Shown: piece after piece, positions 16,218 to 25,161 of the stretch
Layout of the letters: the number at the start of each line of letters is the position of its first letter
How positions within the stretch are numbered: position 1 is the first letter of the stretch
From: Woeseiaceae bacterium
GTDB lineage: Bacteria; Pseudomonadota; Gammaproteobacteria; Steroidobacterales; Woeseiaceae
NCBI GenBank assembly: GCA_021773115.1
Contig: JAJFKS010000036.1
Coordinates: 124,001-188,000, forward strand
Direction of reading: 5' to 3'
DNA length: 64,000 nt
Made by a program: the position numbers and the translations under genes
The notes under the pieces: generated by a model
Database searches by the model: none
Told to the model about the DNA's origin: nothing
The model's input: only the letters and a program-made list of their open reading frames with translations

Positions 16218-18044
16218 TTAGGCGCTGGCTCCAGCCAATGGCTGAGCAGATTCGTCGGAAATTTCGTCTTTCGCATAAGGGACCAGCAGCGTCGATTTTT
16301 GCATGTCCCAGGCACCGGTTGGGCAACGCTCGGCACACAGACTGCAATGCACGCACAAGTCCTCGTCCTTGATCATGACGCGGCCAGTTTGCGGTAATTC
16401 AGCCGAAACATAGAGCGCCTGTTCGTGATTCTCCGCTGGCGCACGCAGGCGGGTACGCAAGTCGTCCTCTTCTCCGTTGTGTGTAATCGTCAGGCAGTTG
16501 ACCGGGCAGATATCCATGCAGGCATCACATTCGATGCAAAGGTCGGCGGTGAAGACCGTCTGGATATCGCAATTGAGACAACGTTCCACTTCCTGCATGG
16601 CTTGTTCGGCCGTAAAACCAAGCTCAACCTCAATATCGATTTTCTTAAAGCGTTCCTTCAAATCAACATGCGGCATCAGGCGTCGCGGCGCGCCATCGTA
16701 ATTATTGGAGAAACTCCACTCGTGCATGCCCATCTTCTGGCTGGCGAGGTTCATACCATCGGGGAGACGATCTTCGATGTCCTCGCCCTGGCAATAACGA
16801 TGCATCGATATCGCCGCCTGGTGGCCGTGCTCGACGGCCCAGATAATGTTTTTCGGACCAAAGGCTGAATCACCACCGAAAAATACGCCCTCACGGCCAC
16901 ACATCATCGTTTTTTCGTTTACGACCGGACAATCCCATTGGTCAAACTCGATACCAATATCGCGTTCAATCCACGGAAATGCGTTGTCCTGACCGATCGC
17001 CAGCACAACATCATCGCAGGGAATGATCTTTTCGCCGACGGAGGTACCGCGGTCAATGCGCCCGTTGTCGTCGACCTTGTACTCCATCAACTCGAACTTC
17101 ATACCGGTGAGCTTGCCATTTTCAATGACAAATTCTTTTGGCGAATGATTGACTAATATCTCGACGTTTTCTTCTTCCGCATCTTCAAGTTCCCATGCCG
17201 ATGCTTTGAAAAATCCGCGCGGCTTTCTCGCCATGACTTTGACATTATCAGCACCAATGCGCAGCGACGTTCGGCAGCAATCCATCGCGGTATTGCCGAC
17301 GCCGATGATCAATACTTTCTTGCCGATACTCTTTACATGTTCAAAGGCGACAGATTCGAGCCAGTCGATGCCGATATGAATGCGATCGGAGTCGTACCGG
17401 CCCGGAAGCTCGAGGTTCTTGCCGCGTGGGGCGCCGGTACCGACAAAAACCGCATCAAAATTTTCGTCCAGCAGCGATTTGAGGCTCTCGATCGGGTGAT
17501 TCAGTTTCAGATCGACATTCATGTCGAGGATGTAGCCGATTTCTTCGTCCAGGACTTTGGGTGGCAGGCGAAATTGTGGAATATTCGTTCGCATCAAACC
17601 ACCGGTGGTCTTCATGGCCTCAAATACGGTGACTTCGTATCCCAGCGGCGCAAGATCATTGGCAACTGTTAATGATGCGCAACCAGCCCCGATCAACGCG
17701 ACTTTTTTTCCATTGCTCTTGTCAGGTGCCTTTGGCAGCCGCGCAGTTATGTCATCACGGTGATCGGCTGCAACTCGTTTCAGGCGACAAATGGCGACAG
17801 GCTTGTCTTCCACACGACCACGCCGGCAGGCAGGCTCGCAGGGACGGTCGCACACGCGGCCAAGAATGCCGGGGAAAACGTTGGATTTTCGGTTCTCCAT
17901 GTAGGCGTCGGAGAACTCGCCCTGCGCAATCATACGAATATAGGCCGGGACGTCGGTATGGGCGGGGCAGCCCCATTGGCAATCGACGACCTTATGGAAG
18001 TAATCAGGGTTGGACGTATCTGTAGGCTTCATGCGGTCGGTCAC
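16218..18044 (-). CDS. GltD-like FAD/NAD(P) oxidoreductase with C-terminal 2x[4Fe-4S] ferredoxin domain
   Basis: 608 residues. The N-terminal iron-sulfur domain is of the glutamate-synthase small-subunit type (CQWGCPAHTDVPAYI and CDRPCEPACRRG). It is followed by an FAD Rossmann fold (VALIGAGCASLTVANDL near residue 115) and an NAD(P) fold (KVLIIGVGNTAMDCCR near 240). The C-terminal domain has two [4Fe-4S] motifs, CIECDACMDICP and CVHCSLCAERCP, near residues 506-590. It most likely moves electrons between NAD(P)H and the oxidoreductase, replacing free ferredoxin; this is inferred from the operon. The start is GTG at 18044 or ATG at 18032; neither has a clear ribosome site. Confidence 0.85.
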   Translation of the reverse strand: MTDRMKPTDTSNPDYFHKVVDCQWGCPAHTDVPAYIRMIAQGEFSDAYMENRKSNVFPGILGRVCDRPCEPACRRGRVEDKPVAICRLKRVAADHRDDITARLPKAPDKSNGKKVALIGAGCASLTVANDLAPLGYEVTVFEAMKTTGGLMRTNIPQFRLPPKVLDEEIGYILDMNVDLKLNHPIESLKSLLDENFDAVFVGTGAPRGKNLELPGRYDSDRIHIGIDWLESVAFEHVKSIGKKVLIIGVGNTAMDCCRTSLRIGADNVKVMARKPRGFFKASAWELEDAEEENVEILVNHSPKEFVIENGKLTGMKFELMEYKVDDNGRIDRGTSVGEKIIPCDDVVLAIGQDNAFPWIERDIGIEFDQWDCPVVNEKTMMCGREGVFFGGDSAFGPKNIIWAVEHGHQAAISMHRYCQGEDIEDRLPDGMNLASQKMGMHEWSFSNNYDGAPRRLMPHVDLKERFKKIDIEVELGFTAEQAMQEVERCLNCDIQTVFTADLCIECDACMDICPVNCLTITHNGEEDDLRTRLRAPAENHEQALYVSAELPQTGRVMIKDEDLCVHCSLCAERCPTGAWDMQKSTLLVPYAKDEISDESAQPLAGASA

Positions 18045-18115
18045 GCCAGAGTTATAGCTCGTGATTTGGCGCTAGCATAGCGACATCACAGGGAAAGTAA
18101 ACTAATTCCGACCCG

Positions 18116-19456
18116 TTAGCGCGCTCGTCGAAATTCAAGTTTCTGTCCTGCGACATCGCCAGTGAGTTTTCCATCTCGATAAACGATCTGCCCGTTGACG
18201 ATTGTGGTGTCGATACAGGATGAAAATTGGTGACCTTCAAAGGGTGACCACTGACATCGACCCAACAAATTTGACGCGTCGACCCGGTAATTTTTGTTCG
18301 CATCCACGACGACGAGGTCGGCATACCACCCCTCGCGGATATAGCCACGATCGAGAACGCCAAAAATGTCAGCCGGTGCGTGACAGACACGGTCAACGAT
18401 AAGCTCAATATCGATCTGCTTGTTAGCTGCCAGATCAAACAAAGTGAGTAATGCGTGTTGCACCAGCGGTAGGCCGGCCGGCGAACGAAAATAGCTTTCT
18501 GCTTTTTCCGATGCCAGGTGTGGCGCATGGTCCGTCGCAATAATATCGATTTGCTGATTATTCAGCGCCTTGATCAGGGCCATGCGATCCTCTGCTCGCT
18601 TGATCGCAGGATTGCACTTGATTTTCGCGCCCAGCTCATCGTAACGGGATTCGTCGAACCAAAGGTGGTGCACGCAAACTTCAGCCGTGATGCGCTTTTG
18701 CGACCGATGTGCCCCTGAAAACAGGTCCATCTCGACTTCCGTTGTCAGGTGCAGAACATGCAACAGGGCGTCGTGCCGGCTGGCGAGACTGACCGCCAGG
18801 GTTGATGAGGCGAGACAGGCCTCTGCCGAGCGAATTGCCGGGTGTTCCCGGAACGGCACATCTTCGCCAAATTCCTTGCGGGCCTTCGCCTCGTTGGCCC
18901 AGATCATTGGCGAATCCTCACAATGCGTCAGTACGATGACGGGCGCATGCTCAAAAAGACGATCCAGCGCCTCCGGATTATCGACCAGCATGTCGCCGGT
19001 CGATGCCCCCATGAACGCCTTGATACCCGCAGCCTCACCAACTTTCAGCGCTTTGATCTCTTCGATGTTGCTATTGGTTGCACCGAAATGAAATCCGTAA
19101 TTGGCCGTGCATCGATTCTTCGCGATCTCGTACTTGTCTTTTAGCGCCGAGCGTGTGGTTGTCTGCGGGTTCACATTCGGCATATCCATAAAACTGGTGA
19201 TTCCGCCGGCAACTGCCGCAGCTGACTCACTGGCGAGATCACCTTTGTGCGTCATCCCCGGTTCGCGGAAATGAACCTGATCATCGATCATGCCTGGCAA
19301 CAGGTACTTGCCGTTCAGATCGATCACTCGTGCGCCGTCCGGCGCCGCTATGGATGCGGCAATCCTGGAAATTCTTTCGCCGTCAATCAGAACATCAGCG
19401 TCACGTATTTGATTCTCATTAACGAGGCGGGCGTTTGTCAGTAGCAGCTTGCTCAA
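18116..19456 (-). CDS. pyrC: Dihydroorotase (class I-like)
   Basis: 446-residue amidohydrolase for the third step of pyrimidine synthesis (N-carbamoyl-aspartate to dihydroorotate). Metal ligands are visible: HxR motif in DDQVHFREPG (about residue 60), the carboxylated lysine in IKAFMGAST (about 150), His in VIVLTHCEDS and LLHVLHLTT, and catalytic Asp in DIIATDHAPH (about 310). The sequence resembles the longer class I form common in Bacteroidetes rather than the short PyrC of E. coli. The start appears to be TTG at 19456, with no good ribosome site. It is divergent from ilvA. Confidence 0.85.
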   Translation of the reverse strand: MSKLLLTNARLVNENQIRDADVLIDGERISRIAASIAAPDGARVIDLNGKYLLPGMIDDQVHFREPGMTHKGDLASESAAAVAGGITSFMDMPNVNPQTTTRSALKDKYEIAKNRCTANYGFHFGATNSNIEEIKALKVGEAAGIKAFMGASTGDMLVDNPEALDRLFEHAPVIVLTHCEDSPMIWANEAKARKEFGEDVPFREHPAIRSAEACLASSTLAVSLASRHDALLHVLHLTTEVEMDLFSGAHRSQKRITAEVCVHHLWFDESRYDELGAKIKCNPAIKRAEDRMALIKALNNQQIDIIATDHAPHLASEKAESYFRSPAGLPLVQHALLTLFDLAANKQIDIELIVDRVCHAPADIFGVLDRGYIREGWYADLVVVDANKNYRVDASNLLGRCQWSPFEGHQFSSCIDTTIVNGQIVYRDGKLTGDVAGQKLEFRRAR

Positions 19457-19558
19457 ATGGGTATACCGGCAATATTTGAATGCTCATTATGGAAGCCTCG
19501 ATCGATGATTACCAATGCTACCTTTGCGGACGACGGCACGGTGTGCGATAACCGCGAC

Positions 19559-21076
19559 ATGAGCGCCACCAATTACCTCGAATTGATCCAGAACGCGAAC
19601 GTCTACGACGTGGCGATCGAGTCACCGCTTGAAATTGCCAATAATTTGTCTCTGAAGACCGGTAATTCCATCTTTTTCAAGCGTGAGGACCTGCAGCCGG
19701 TGTTTTCATTCAAGCTGCGCGGTGCATACAACAAGATCGCTCACTTGAGCGACGAAGAACTCGCTCGCGGCGTCATTTGCAGCTCCGCCGGCAATCACGC
19801 TCAGGGCGTTGCGCTTGCGGCACAGCGGCGCCAGGTGCGCGCAGTTGTCGTGATGCCCGTGACGACACCGAGCATCAAGATCGACGCAGTGCGGAAGCTA
19901 GGTGCTGAGGTTGTCCTAAGTGGCGATGCCTACGATGACGCCTATGCACATGCACGCAAACTGGAAAAACAGCAGTCGCTGACGTTCGTTCACCCATTCG
20001 ACGATCCATTGGTCATTGCCGGCCAGGGAACCATTGGCCTCGAAATACTGAAACAGGCGGAACAGCCGATCGACGTAATCTTCGTACCCATCGGCGGTGG
20101 TGGACTGATTGCCGGCATAGCCGCCTGCATCAAGGCATTACGCCCCGAAATTCGTATTGTCGGCGTTGAGCCCGACGATTCAACGGCGATGCGCGATTCA
20201 CTGGCAAATGGCGAGCCGGTTACCCTCGATCACGTTGGCATTTTTGCCGATGGCGTCGCCGTTCGCCGCGTCGGCGACGAAACTTTTCGCCTGTGCAAGC
20301 AGTTTGTCGACGAAATTATCACCGTCGATACCGACGAGTGCTGTGCAGCAATCCGGGATATTTTCGATGACACACGCTCGATCGTTGAACCGGCCGGCGG
20401 ACTCGCGGTTGCCGGAGCCAAGAAATACGCGGAGGTCAATGCCGTTAGCGGCCAGACCTTTGTCACGATCAATTGCGGTGCCAATGTCAATTTTGATCGG
20501 CTGCGGCATATCGCGGAACGCGCGGCAGTGGGCGACCGGACTGAGATGCTGATCGCCGCAGAAATTCCGGAGAAGCCCGGTAGCTTCCGGCACTTCTGCG
20601 AAGTCCTCGGCCGCCGCAGCATTACGGAATTCAACTATCGCTATACCGACGCGACAAAGGCGCACATTTTCGTCGGTGTTCACCTGACGGGCGGCCGCAA
20701 GGAGAGCGAGGCCCTGCTCGCCAAACTCACCGCGGCGAAATTTCCGGTTGTCGATCTCAGTAATAACGAAATGGCGAAATTGCACGTACGCCACATGGTT
20801 GGCGGACGTTCGACCGGGGTTGAAAATGAACGCCTGTTTCGATTCGAGTTTCCTGAGCGGCCGGGCGCGTTACTGAATTTCCTGCATGCCATTGGCACTG
20901 ACTGGAATATCAGCCTGTTTCACTATCGCAATCATGGCTCGGATTACGGTCGCGTGCTGGCGGGGATCGACGTGCCGGAAGACGAAACCGCCGAACTCGA
21001 ATCACATCTCGCGAAACTGGCTTACCCGTATTGGGAAGAGAGCGATAACCCGGCCTATACGATGTTCTTGTCCTGA
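19559..21076 (+). CDS. ilvA: Threonine ammonia-lyase, biosynthetic
   Basis: 505-residue PLP enzyme deaminating threonine to 2-oxobutanoate, the first committed step to isoleucine. The PLP lysine is in FSFKLRGAYN near residue 50, and the phosphate loop GGGGLIAG is near 180. Two C-terminal ACT-like regulatory domains follow (EKPGSFRHFCEVLG and ERPGALLNFLHAIG), so feedback control by isoleucine is expected. The start at 19559 fits the family's usual N-terminus and about 505-514 residue length. An ATG at 19505 with GGAAG upstream would add 18 residues. It is divergent from the dihydroorotase gene. Confidence 0.93.
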   Translation: MSATNYLELIQNANVYDVAIESPLEIANNLSLKTGNSIFFKREDLQPVFSFKLRGAYNKIAHLSDEELARGVICSSAGNHAQGVALAAQRRQVRAVVVMPVTTPSIKIDAVRKLGAEVVLSGDAYDDAYAHARKLEKQQSLTFVHPFDDPLVIAGQGTIGLEILKQAEQPIDVIFVPIGGGGLIAGIAACIKALRPEIRIVGVEPDDSTAMRDSLANGEPVTLDHVGIFADGVAVRRVGDETFRLCKQFVDEIITVDTDECCAAIRDIFDDTRSIVEPAGGLAVAGAKKYAEVNAVSGQTFVTINCGANVNFDRLRHIAERAAVGDRTEMLIAAEIPEKPGSFRHFCEVLGRRSITEFNYRYTDATKAHIFVGVHLTGGRKESEALLAKLTAAKFPVVDLSNNEMAKLHVRHMVGGRSTGVENERLFRFEFPERPGALLNFLHAIGTDWNISLFHYRNHGSDYGRVLAGIDVPEDETAELESHLAKLAYPYWEESDNPAYTMFLS

Positions 21077-21087
21077 GGCCGGTTGAG

Positions 21088-21849
21088 CTAGTCGCGAAAC
21101 GATGCGTCGCGACGCTCGAGTTTTCGAAGCAGACCCGGCCAGATGAGCGCGCCACCGAGTCCCCGGGTGACCTCTGCCGCCTGCGCCTTGATGCCCTCGA
21201 CGATCGGTGGCGGCACCTGGATGAGCTCGCCGCCTGAGGATTGCGCCATGACCTGGATCTGGCAGGCTGTTTCCAGCACGTACATCATCAGAAAGGCATC
21301 CGCCACGGTCTCCCCCGTCGTCAACAATCCGTGATTACGGAGAATCAGCGCATGCTTATCACCCAGATCTGCGACGAGGCGTGGTTTCTCGTCCTCGTTC
21401 AGAGCGACGCCTTCATAGCTGTGATAGCCAAGGGTTGCATACGGAAACAGTGACACCTGGGAAATTGGCAACAGGCCGTCGGCCTGCGCGGACACCGCAA
21501 TGCCCGCCCTGGTATGCGTGTGCAGAACGCAGCCGGCATCGTGGCGAGCTTCGTGGATCGCACTGTGAATAACGAACCCCGCAGGATTGATATCGAACGG
21601 CGAATCAATGACTTTGTCACCGTTGAGATCCACTTTGATCAAGCTGCTGGCCGTGATTTCCTCGAACATCAGTCCATAGGCATTGATCAGGAAGTGATCC
21701 GCGGCGCCCGGCACTCTGGCCGAAACGTGCGTAAAAACGAGGTCATCCCAGCCATACAGGGCTATCGCCCGGTAGCAGGCGGCAAGGTCGGTGCGGACCT
21801 GCCATTCCTCATCAGAAACCTGACTTCGAATGGATGCATTTGTCATCAT
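21088..21849 (-). CDS. Class II aldolase/adducin family protein
   Basis: 253-residue zinc-dependent aldolase-fold protein. Family marks are LAACYRAIALYGWDDLVFTHVSAR near the N-terminus, the paired zinc histidines in LHTHTRAG (about residue 111), and a third in LILRNHGLL (about 170). The substrate is not readable: relatives include fuculose- and ribulose-phosphate aldolases, and many uncharacterised members act on small aldehydes. The start at 21849 has GGAG 5 bases upstream, with a second ATG directly after. It is convergent with ilvA with 11 bases between them and no terminator seen. Confidence 0.88.
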   Translation of the reverse strand: MMTNASIRSQVSDEEWQVRTDLAACYRAIALYGWDDLVFTHVSARVPGAADHFLINAYGLMFEEITASSLIKVDLNGDKVIDSPFDINPAGFVIHSAIHEARHDAGCVLHTHTRAGIAVSAQADGLLPISQVSLFPYATLGYHSYEGVALNEDEKPRLVADLGDKHALILRNHGLLTTGETVADAFLMMYVLETACQIQVMAQSSGGELIQVPPPIVEGIKAQAAEVTRGLGGALIWPGLLRKLERRDASFRD

Positions 21850-21995
21850 CCTGACTCCGGATAATCAAGTGGAATAAAGAGCCTGCCTTATTCCTTTTAG
21901 TTTGCAACCTTTTCGCGGTCGCCGGCATCAGAGTAGGTGTAGTTGACGTAACAAACTGATTATTTATCCCTTATGCTGTTTGTTTCGTACCGATT

Positions 21996-22024
21996 AGCGG
22001 TGGCTCTTGCCACCGCTTTTTTTT
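21996..22024 (+). terminator. Rho-independent terminator facing plus, without an obvious gene
   Basis: Perfect 9-bp stem AGCGGTGGC / GCCACCGCT (21996-22004, 22009-22017) with a TCTT loop, then eight T. The T run is only on the plus side, while both flanking genes are on the minus strand. It therefore ends an unannotated plus transcript, perhaps a small RNA starting in 21900-21960, where a TTGACG occurs at 21943 without a clear -10 element. Confidence 0.75.
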
Positions 22025-24122
22025 ACCACATTTCCCGCATCCGCGTCGCTACATCGATTTTTCGGTCGGAGCGCAGTCGAAACTGGCCGGCGCTGGACTC
22101 GGGCCGTCCTTCAAAACGCTTCTCCAGTGTCGCCATCAGCGACTCCGACATAAATCGGCTGCGCGCACCATAAACGTGTTTGTCACCATCGCGGCGTTGC
22201 TGTGTGACGTGATATCGAAGTGGCGCAAGCAATGACAGCGACTGCTTGGCGCGCGTCATCGCAACATACAAAAGGCGGCGCTCCTCCTCGATCATTTCCG
22301 GCTTTCCGGTCGCAAATTCGGACGGAAAATTGCCGTCGGAAACATTGAGAATGAACACGGACTCCCATTCCTGGCCTTTCGCCGAATGCACAGTTGACAG
22401 AATGAGGTAGTCCTCATCGAGTAGCGGATCGCCGGCAAGGTCACTGGCCGCCGACGGCGGATCGAGCGTCAACTCCGTCAGGAATCTTTCCCGGCTTGGG
22501 TAGCGGCCTGATATTTGCTCCAGTTGTTCGAGGTCCGCTTCGCGTGTATCAAGCCCGTCATACAATCGTTCCAGGTGCGGCTGGTACCAGCGACGAACAT
22601 TGCTCAATTGCGACTGCCAGCCTGAGGCTTCGATATCCGTGTTCGACAAAGCGTCCAAAAGCTCGCAAAACGCCGGCCACTCATTGCTGGATGCAGCGGG
22701 TGCGCGAAAGTTTTGTAAGCAGGAAAACAGGTAATCACCGACTGCGAGGTGCTCGAAACATCGAGCCGCATTTGATGGGCCCATACCCGGCAGCAGTTTC
22801 AGAACCCGGAAAGCCGCAACTTCATTCTTCGGATTCTCCGCCCACTTCAGGACTGACAACAGGTCCTTAACGTGTGCGGCTTCCAGGAATTTCAGACCGC
22901 CATATTTAACGTAAGGAATGTTCCGACGTACCAGTTCAAGTTCAAGGCGATCGCTGTGATGCGAGCCCCGAAACAGGACTGCCTGCTCTTTTAGCTGCAT
23001 GCCAAGTTCGCGATTCGCGAGAATTGATTCGACAACATACTCCGCTTCAGCATCGCCGTCCTCGACTGTCACGTAGCGCGGCTTGTCACCGTCCTTGCGT
23101 TCGGAAAACAGATTCTTGCGATAATGCCGTTCGCTTTCGGCAATCAGACAATTGGCACTGTCCAGAATCGCTTGCGACGAGCGATAGTTTTGTTCCAGGG
23201 TGATGACCGCTGCCGACGGCATGTACTGATCCGGGAAGCCCAGAATGTTTTCGACTTCTGCTGCGCGAAACGAATAAATTGACTGAGCATCATCGCCAAC
23301 AACCGTGACGCCCTTGCCATCAGGTTTCAGTGCATTGAGAATCTGCGCCTGCGTGAGGTTGGTATCCTGGTACTCATCCACCAGTACATGGTCGAATGAC
23401 GAGCCGATGAGCTCGGCAAACTCTGCTTCGGCGACGAGGTGACTCCAGTACAACAGCAGATCGTCGTAATCGAGCGACTGGTTTTGTTGTTTACGCAAGA
23501 CGTAGTGACGAAACAGCCCGGCAAGCTCGTCTGCCCAGTCCACACACCAGGGATACGTTATCTCCAGGGTTTCCGACAAGGCTCGTTGCGTGTTGACACA
23601 TCGTGAGTAAATTGCAAGACAGGTATCTTTCTTCGGGAAACGCTTCGCTGTGCGAGTCAATTTCTGTTCGTGACGAACGACATCCATGATGTCGGCGGCG
23701 TCGCCGCGATCGAGTACCGAGAATCCGGGATCCAGACCGAGATTATGGGCAAAGCGACGTAGTAGTCGATTGGCAATCGAGTGAAACGTACCGGACCAGG
23801 GCAATCCACCAGCCGGCAGTGACGCACTCGAGCGGCCTTTGCAGGCGGCACGAATGATCGATTCCACTCGCCGTGTCATTTCCTGCGACCCGCGGCGTGT
23901 AAACGTCAACAACAGGATGCGTTCCGGACTGACACCTTCGATCAACAGATGCGCGACGCGGTGCGCGAGCGTCATTGTCTTTCCCGTCCCGGCGCCCGCG
24001 ATGATCAGCAAGGGGCCCGACGTGAACGCCGCATCGTCCACCTGCCCGCCGTATTCTGCGGCCATTCGCTGGGCCGGGTTCAGCATTCCCAGGTGGTCGA
24101 AATCCTGTTCGGCAGCCTGCAT
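22023..24122 (-). CDS. UvrD/Rep-family ATP-dependent 3'-5' DNA helicase
   Basis: 699-residue superfamily 1A helicase. Motifs occur in order: NPAQRMAAEY (Q motif), Walker A GAGTGKT near residue 45, motif II LVDEYQDTN near 245, motif III GDDAQSIYSFRAA, motif IV LEQNYRSS, motif V STVHSAKGQEWESVF near 580, and motif VI YVAMTRAKQ. The start at 24122 is chosen because GAGGG lies 7 bases upstream. It is not recognisable as canonical UvrD or Rep: the length is closer to PcrA-like accessory helicases. A role in repair or replication-fork restart is inferred from the family. Confidence 0.92.
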   Translation of the reverse strand: MQAAEQDFDHLGMLNPAQRMAAEYGGQVDDAAFTSGPLLIIAGAGTGKTMTLAHRVAHLLIEGVSPERILLLTFTRRGSQEMTRRVESIIRAACKGRSSASLPAGGLPWSGTFHSIANRLLRRFAHNLGLDPGFSVLDRGDAADIMDVVRHEQKLTRTAKRFPKKDTCLAIYSRCVNTQRALSETLEITYPWCVDWADELAGLFRHYVLRKQQNQSLDYDDLLLYWSHLVAEAEFAELIGSSFDHVLVDEYQDTNLTQAQILNALKPDGKGVTVVGDDAQSIYSFRAAEVENILGFPDQYMPSAAVITLEQNYRSSQAILDSANCLIAESERHYRKNLFSERKDGDKPRYVTVEDGDAEAEYVVESILANRELGMQLKEQAVLFRGSHHSDRLELELVRRNIPYVKYGGLKFLEAAHVKDLLSVLKWAENPKNEVAAFRVLKLLPGMGPSNAARCFEHLAVGDYLFSCLQNFRAPAASSNEWPAFCELLDALSNTDIEASGWQSQLSNVRRWYQPHLERLYDGLDTREADLEQLEQISGRYPSRERFLTELTLDPPSAASDLAGDPLLDEDYLILSTVHSAKGQEWESVFILNVSDGNFPSEFATGKPEMIEEERRLLYVAMTRAKQSLSLLAPLRYHVTQQRRDGDKHVYGARSRFMSESLMATLEKRFEGRPESSAGQFRLRSDRKIDVATRMREMW

Positions 24123-24169
24123 GACAAGCCCTCGCAAAAGACTGTAGTTTTATACAGTACTGGATGGAT

Positions 24170-25051
24170 TTACAAGGTTTTCTTCAGAAACTGCTCGATC
24201 CGGCGGGCCAGCCGCCCGGGCGCATCAAAATGAATCATATGGCCGGCACCCGCGATGTTGGCCGACTCGGCATCGGGAAACGGCAACGACGCGATGTCGC
24301 CGAACTGATCGGCAAACGGGCTTTGATCGCCATGGACCAGCAACACCGGCGCAAGGATATTCCGCCAGCAGGCTTGGGCCTCGGCACGGCGATACAAAAC
24401 CGGGTTCGGTAATTTGTGAGCCGGGTCAGCACGCAAATGAAGCCTGCCGTCCGACCCGACGGATGCCCACTGGCGCGCGACAAATTCTGCCTGCTCCGGA
24501 CTGAGACCGGCACTGCGCTTGGCGATTTTGACGGCCAGGGCATCGAGATCCGGGTAATCGCTGAACGCTGTTCCCTGAACTCCGCCCTCAATCCAGTCCC
24601 GGTAGCGCCGCGGTGCATCGGCCGGATCAGAGTTCTTCAGGCCGAAGCCCTCGATATTGATCAATGCACTAACCCGTTCGGGCATTGAGCCTGCGTACAG
24701 GGAGGCGATGTTGCCACCCATGCTGTGACCGATCACAGGTACTGGCGCGCCTGGCGCGTAGACCTCGATAATCGCGTGCAGGTCTGCGAGGTAGTCTGGA
24801 AACCAGTAGGAACACCCCGCGTGGGCCGTCCGCCCAAAGCCCCGCCAGTCGGGAGCAATCACGCGCCAGCCCTGCTGCATTGCGTCGACAACAAACTGGA
24901 ACGTCGACCCGGTATCTGCCCAGCCATGCAGATAAAAAAGCACAGCGGCATCTTCGTCACCCCATTCGTTGACGCAATAATCGACGCCGCGGACTTTAAG
25001 CCTCCGCGTTAGCACTCGCCGCGTGGGTTTGTATTGTTCTTTTTTGCTCAT
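24170..25051 (-). CDS. Alpha/beta hydrolase
   Basis: 293-residue alpha/beta-hydrolase fold protein. The oxyanion-hole segment FYLHGWADTG is near residue 40, the nucleophile elbow VIGHSMGG near 108 (Ser in GHSMG), a candidate acid is the Asp in LVHGDQSPF near 242, and the catalytic histidine is in AGAGHMIHFDAP near 270. No signal peptide. The substrate is unknown; it resembles epoxide-hydrolase/haloperoxidase-type small esterases. It lies 48 bases downstream of nothing on its strand and 48 bases before the helicase start, so co-transcription with the helicase is possible. Confidence 0.85.
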   Translation of the reverse strand: MSKKEQYKPTRRVLTRRLKVRGVDYCVNEWGDEDAAVLFYLHGWADTGSTFQFVVDAMQQGWRVIAPDWRGFGRTAHAGCSYWFPDYLADLHAIIEVYAPGAPVPVIGHSMGGNIASLYAGSMPERVSALINIEGFGLKNSDPADAPRRYRDWIEGGVQGTAFSDYPDLDALAVKIAKRSAGLSPEQAEFVARQWASVGSDGRLHLRADPAHKLPNPVLYRRAEAQACWRNILAPVLLVHGDQSPFADQFGDIASLPFPDAESANIAGAGHMIHFDAPGRLARRIEQFLKKTL

Positions 25052-25161
25052 CGCCGTTTTCTTTTCGGTTGCATCGCTGCATTCATTACTATGTTACGTC
25101 AGGTCGTGTATAAACAGTTTGAATTCGAATCATGAATCACAGAGCACCGAAGACCGACTAA

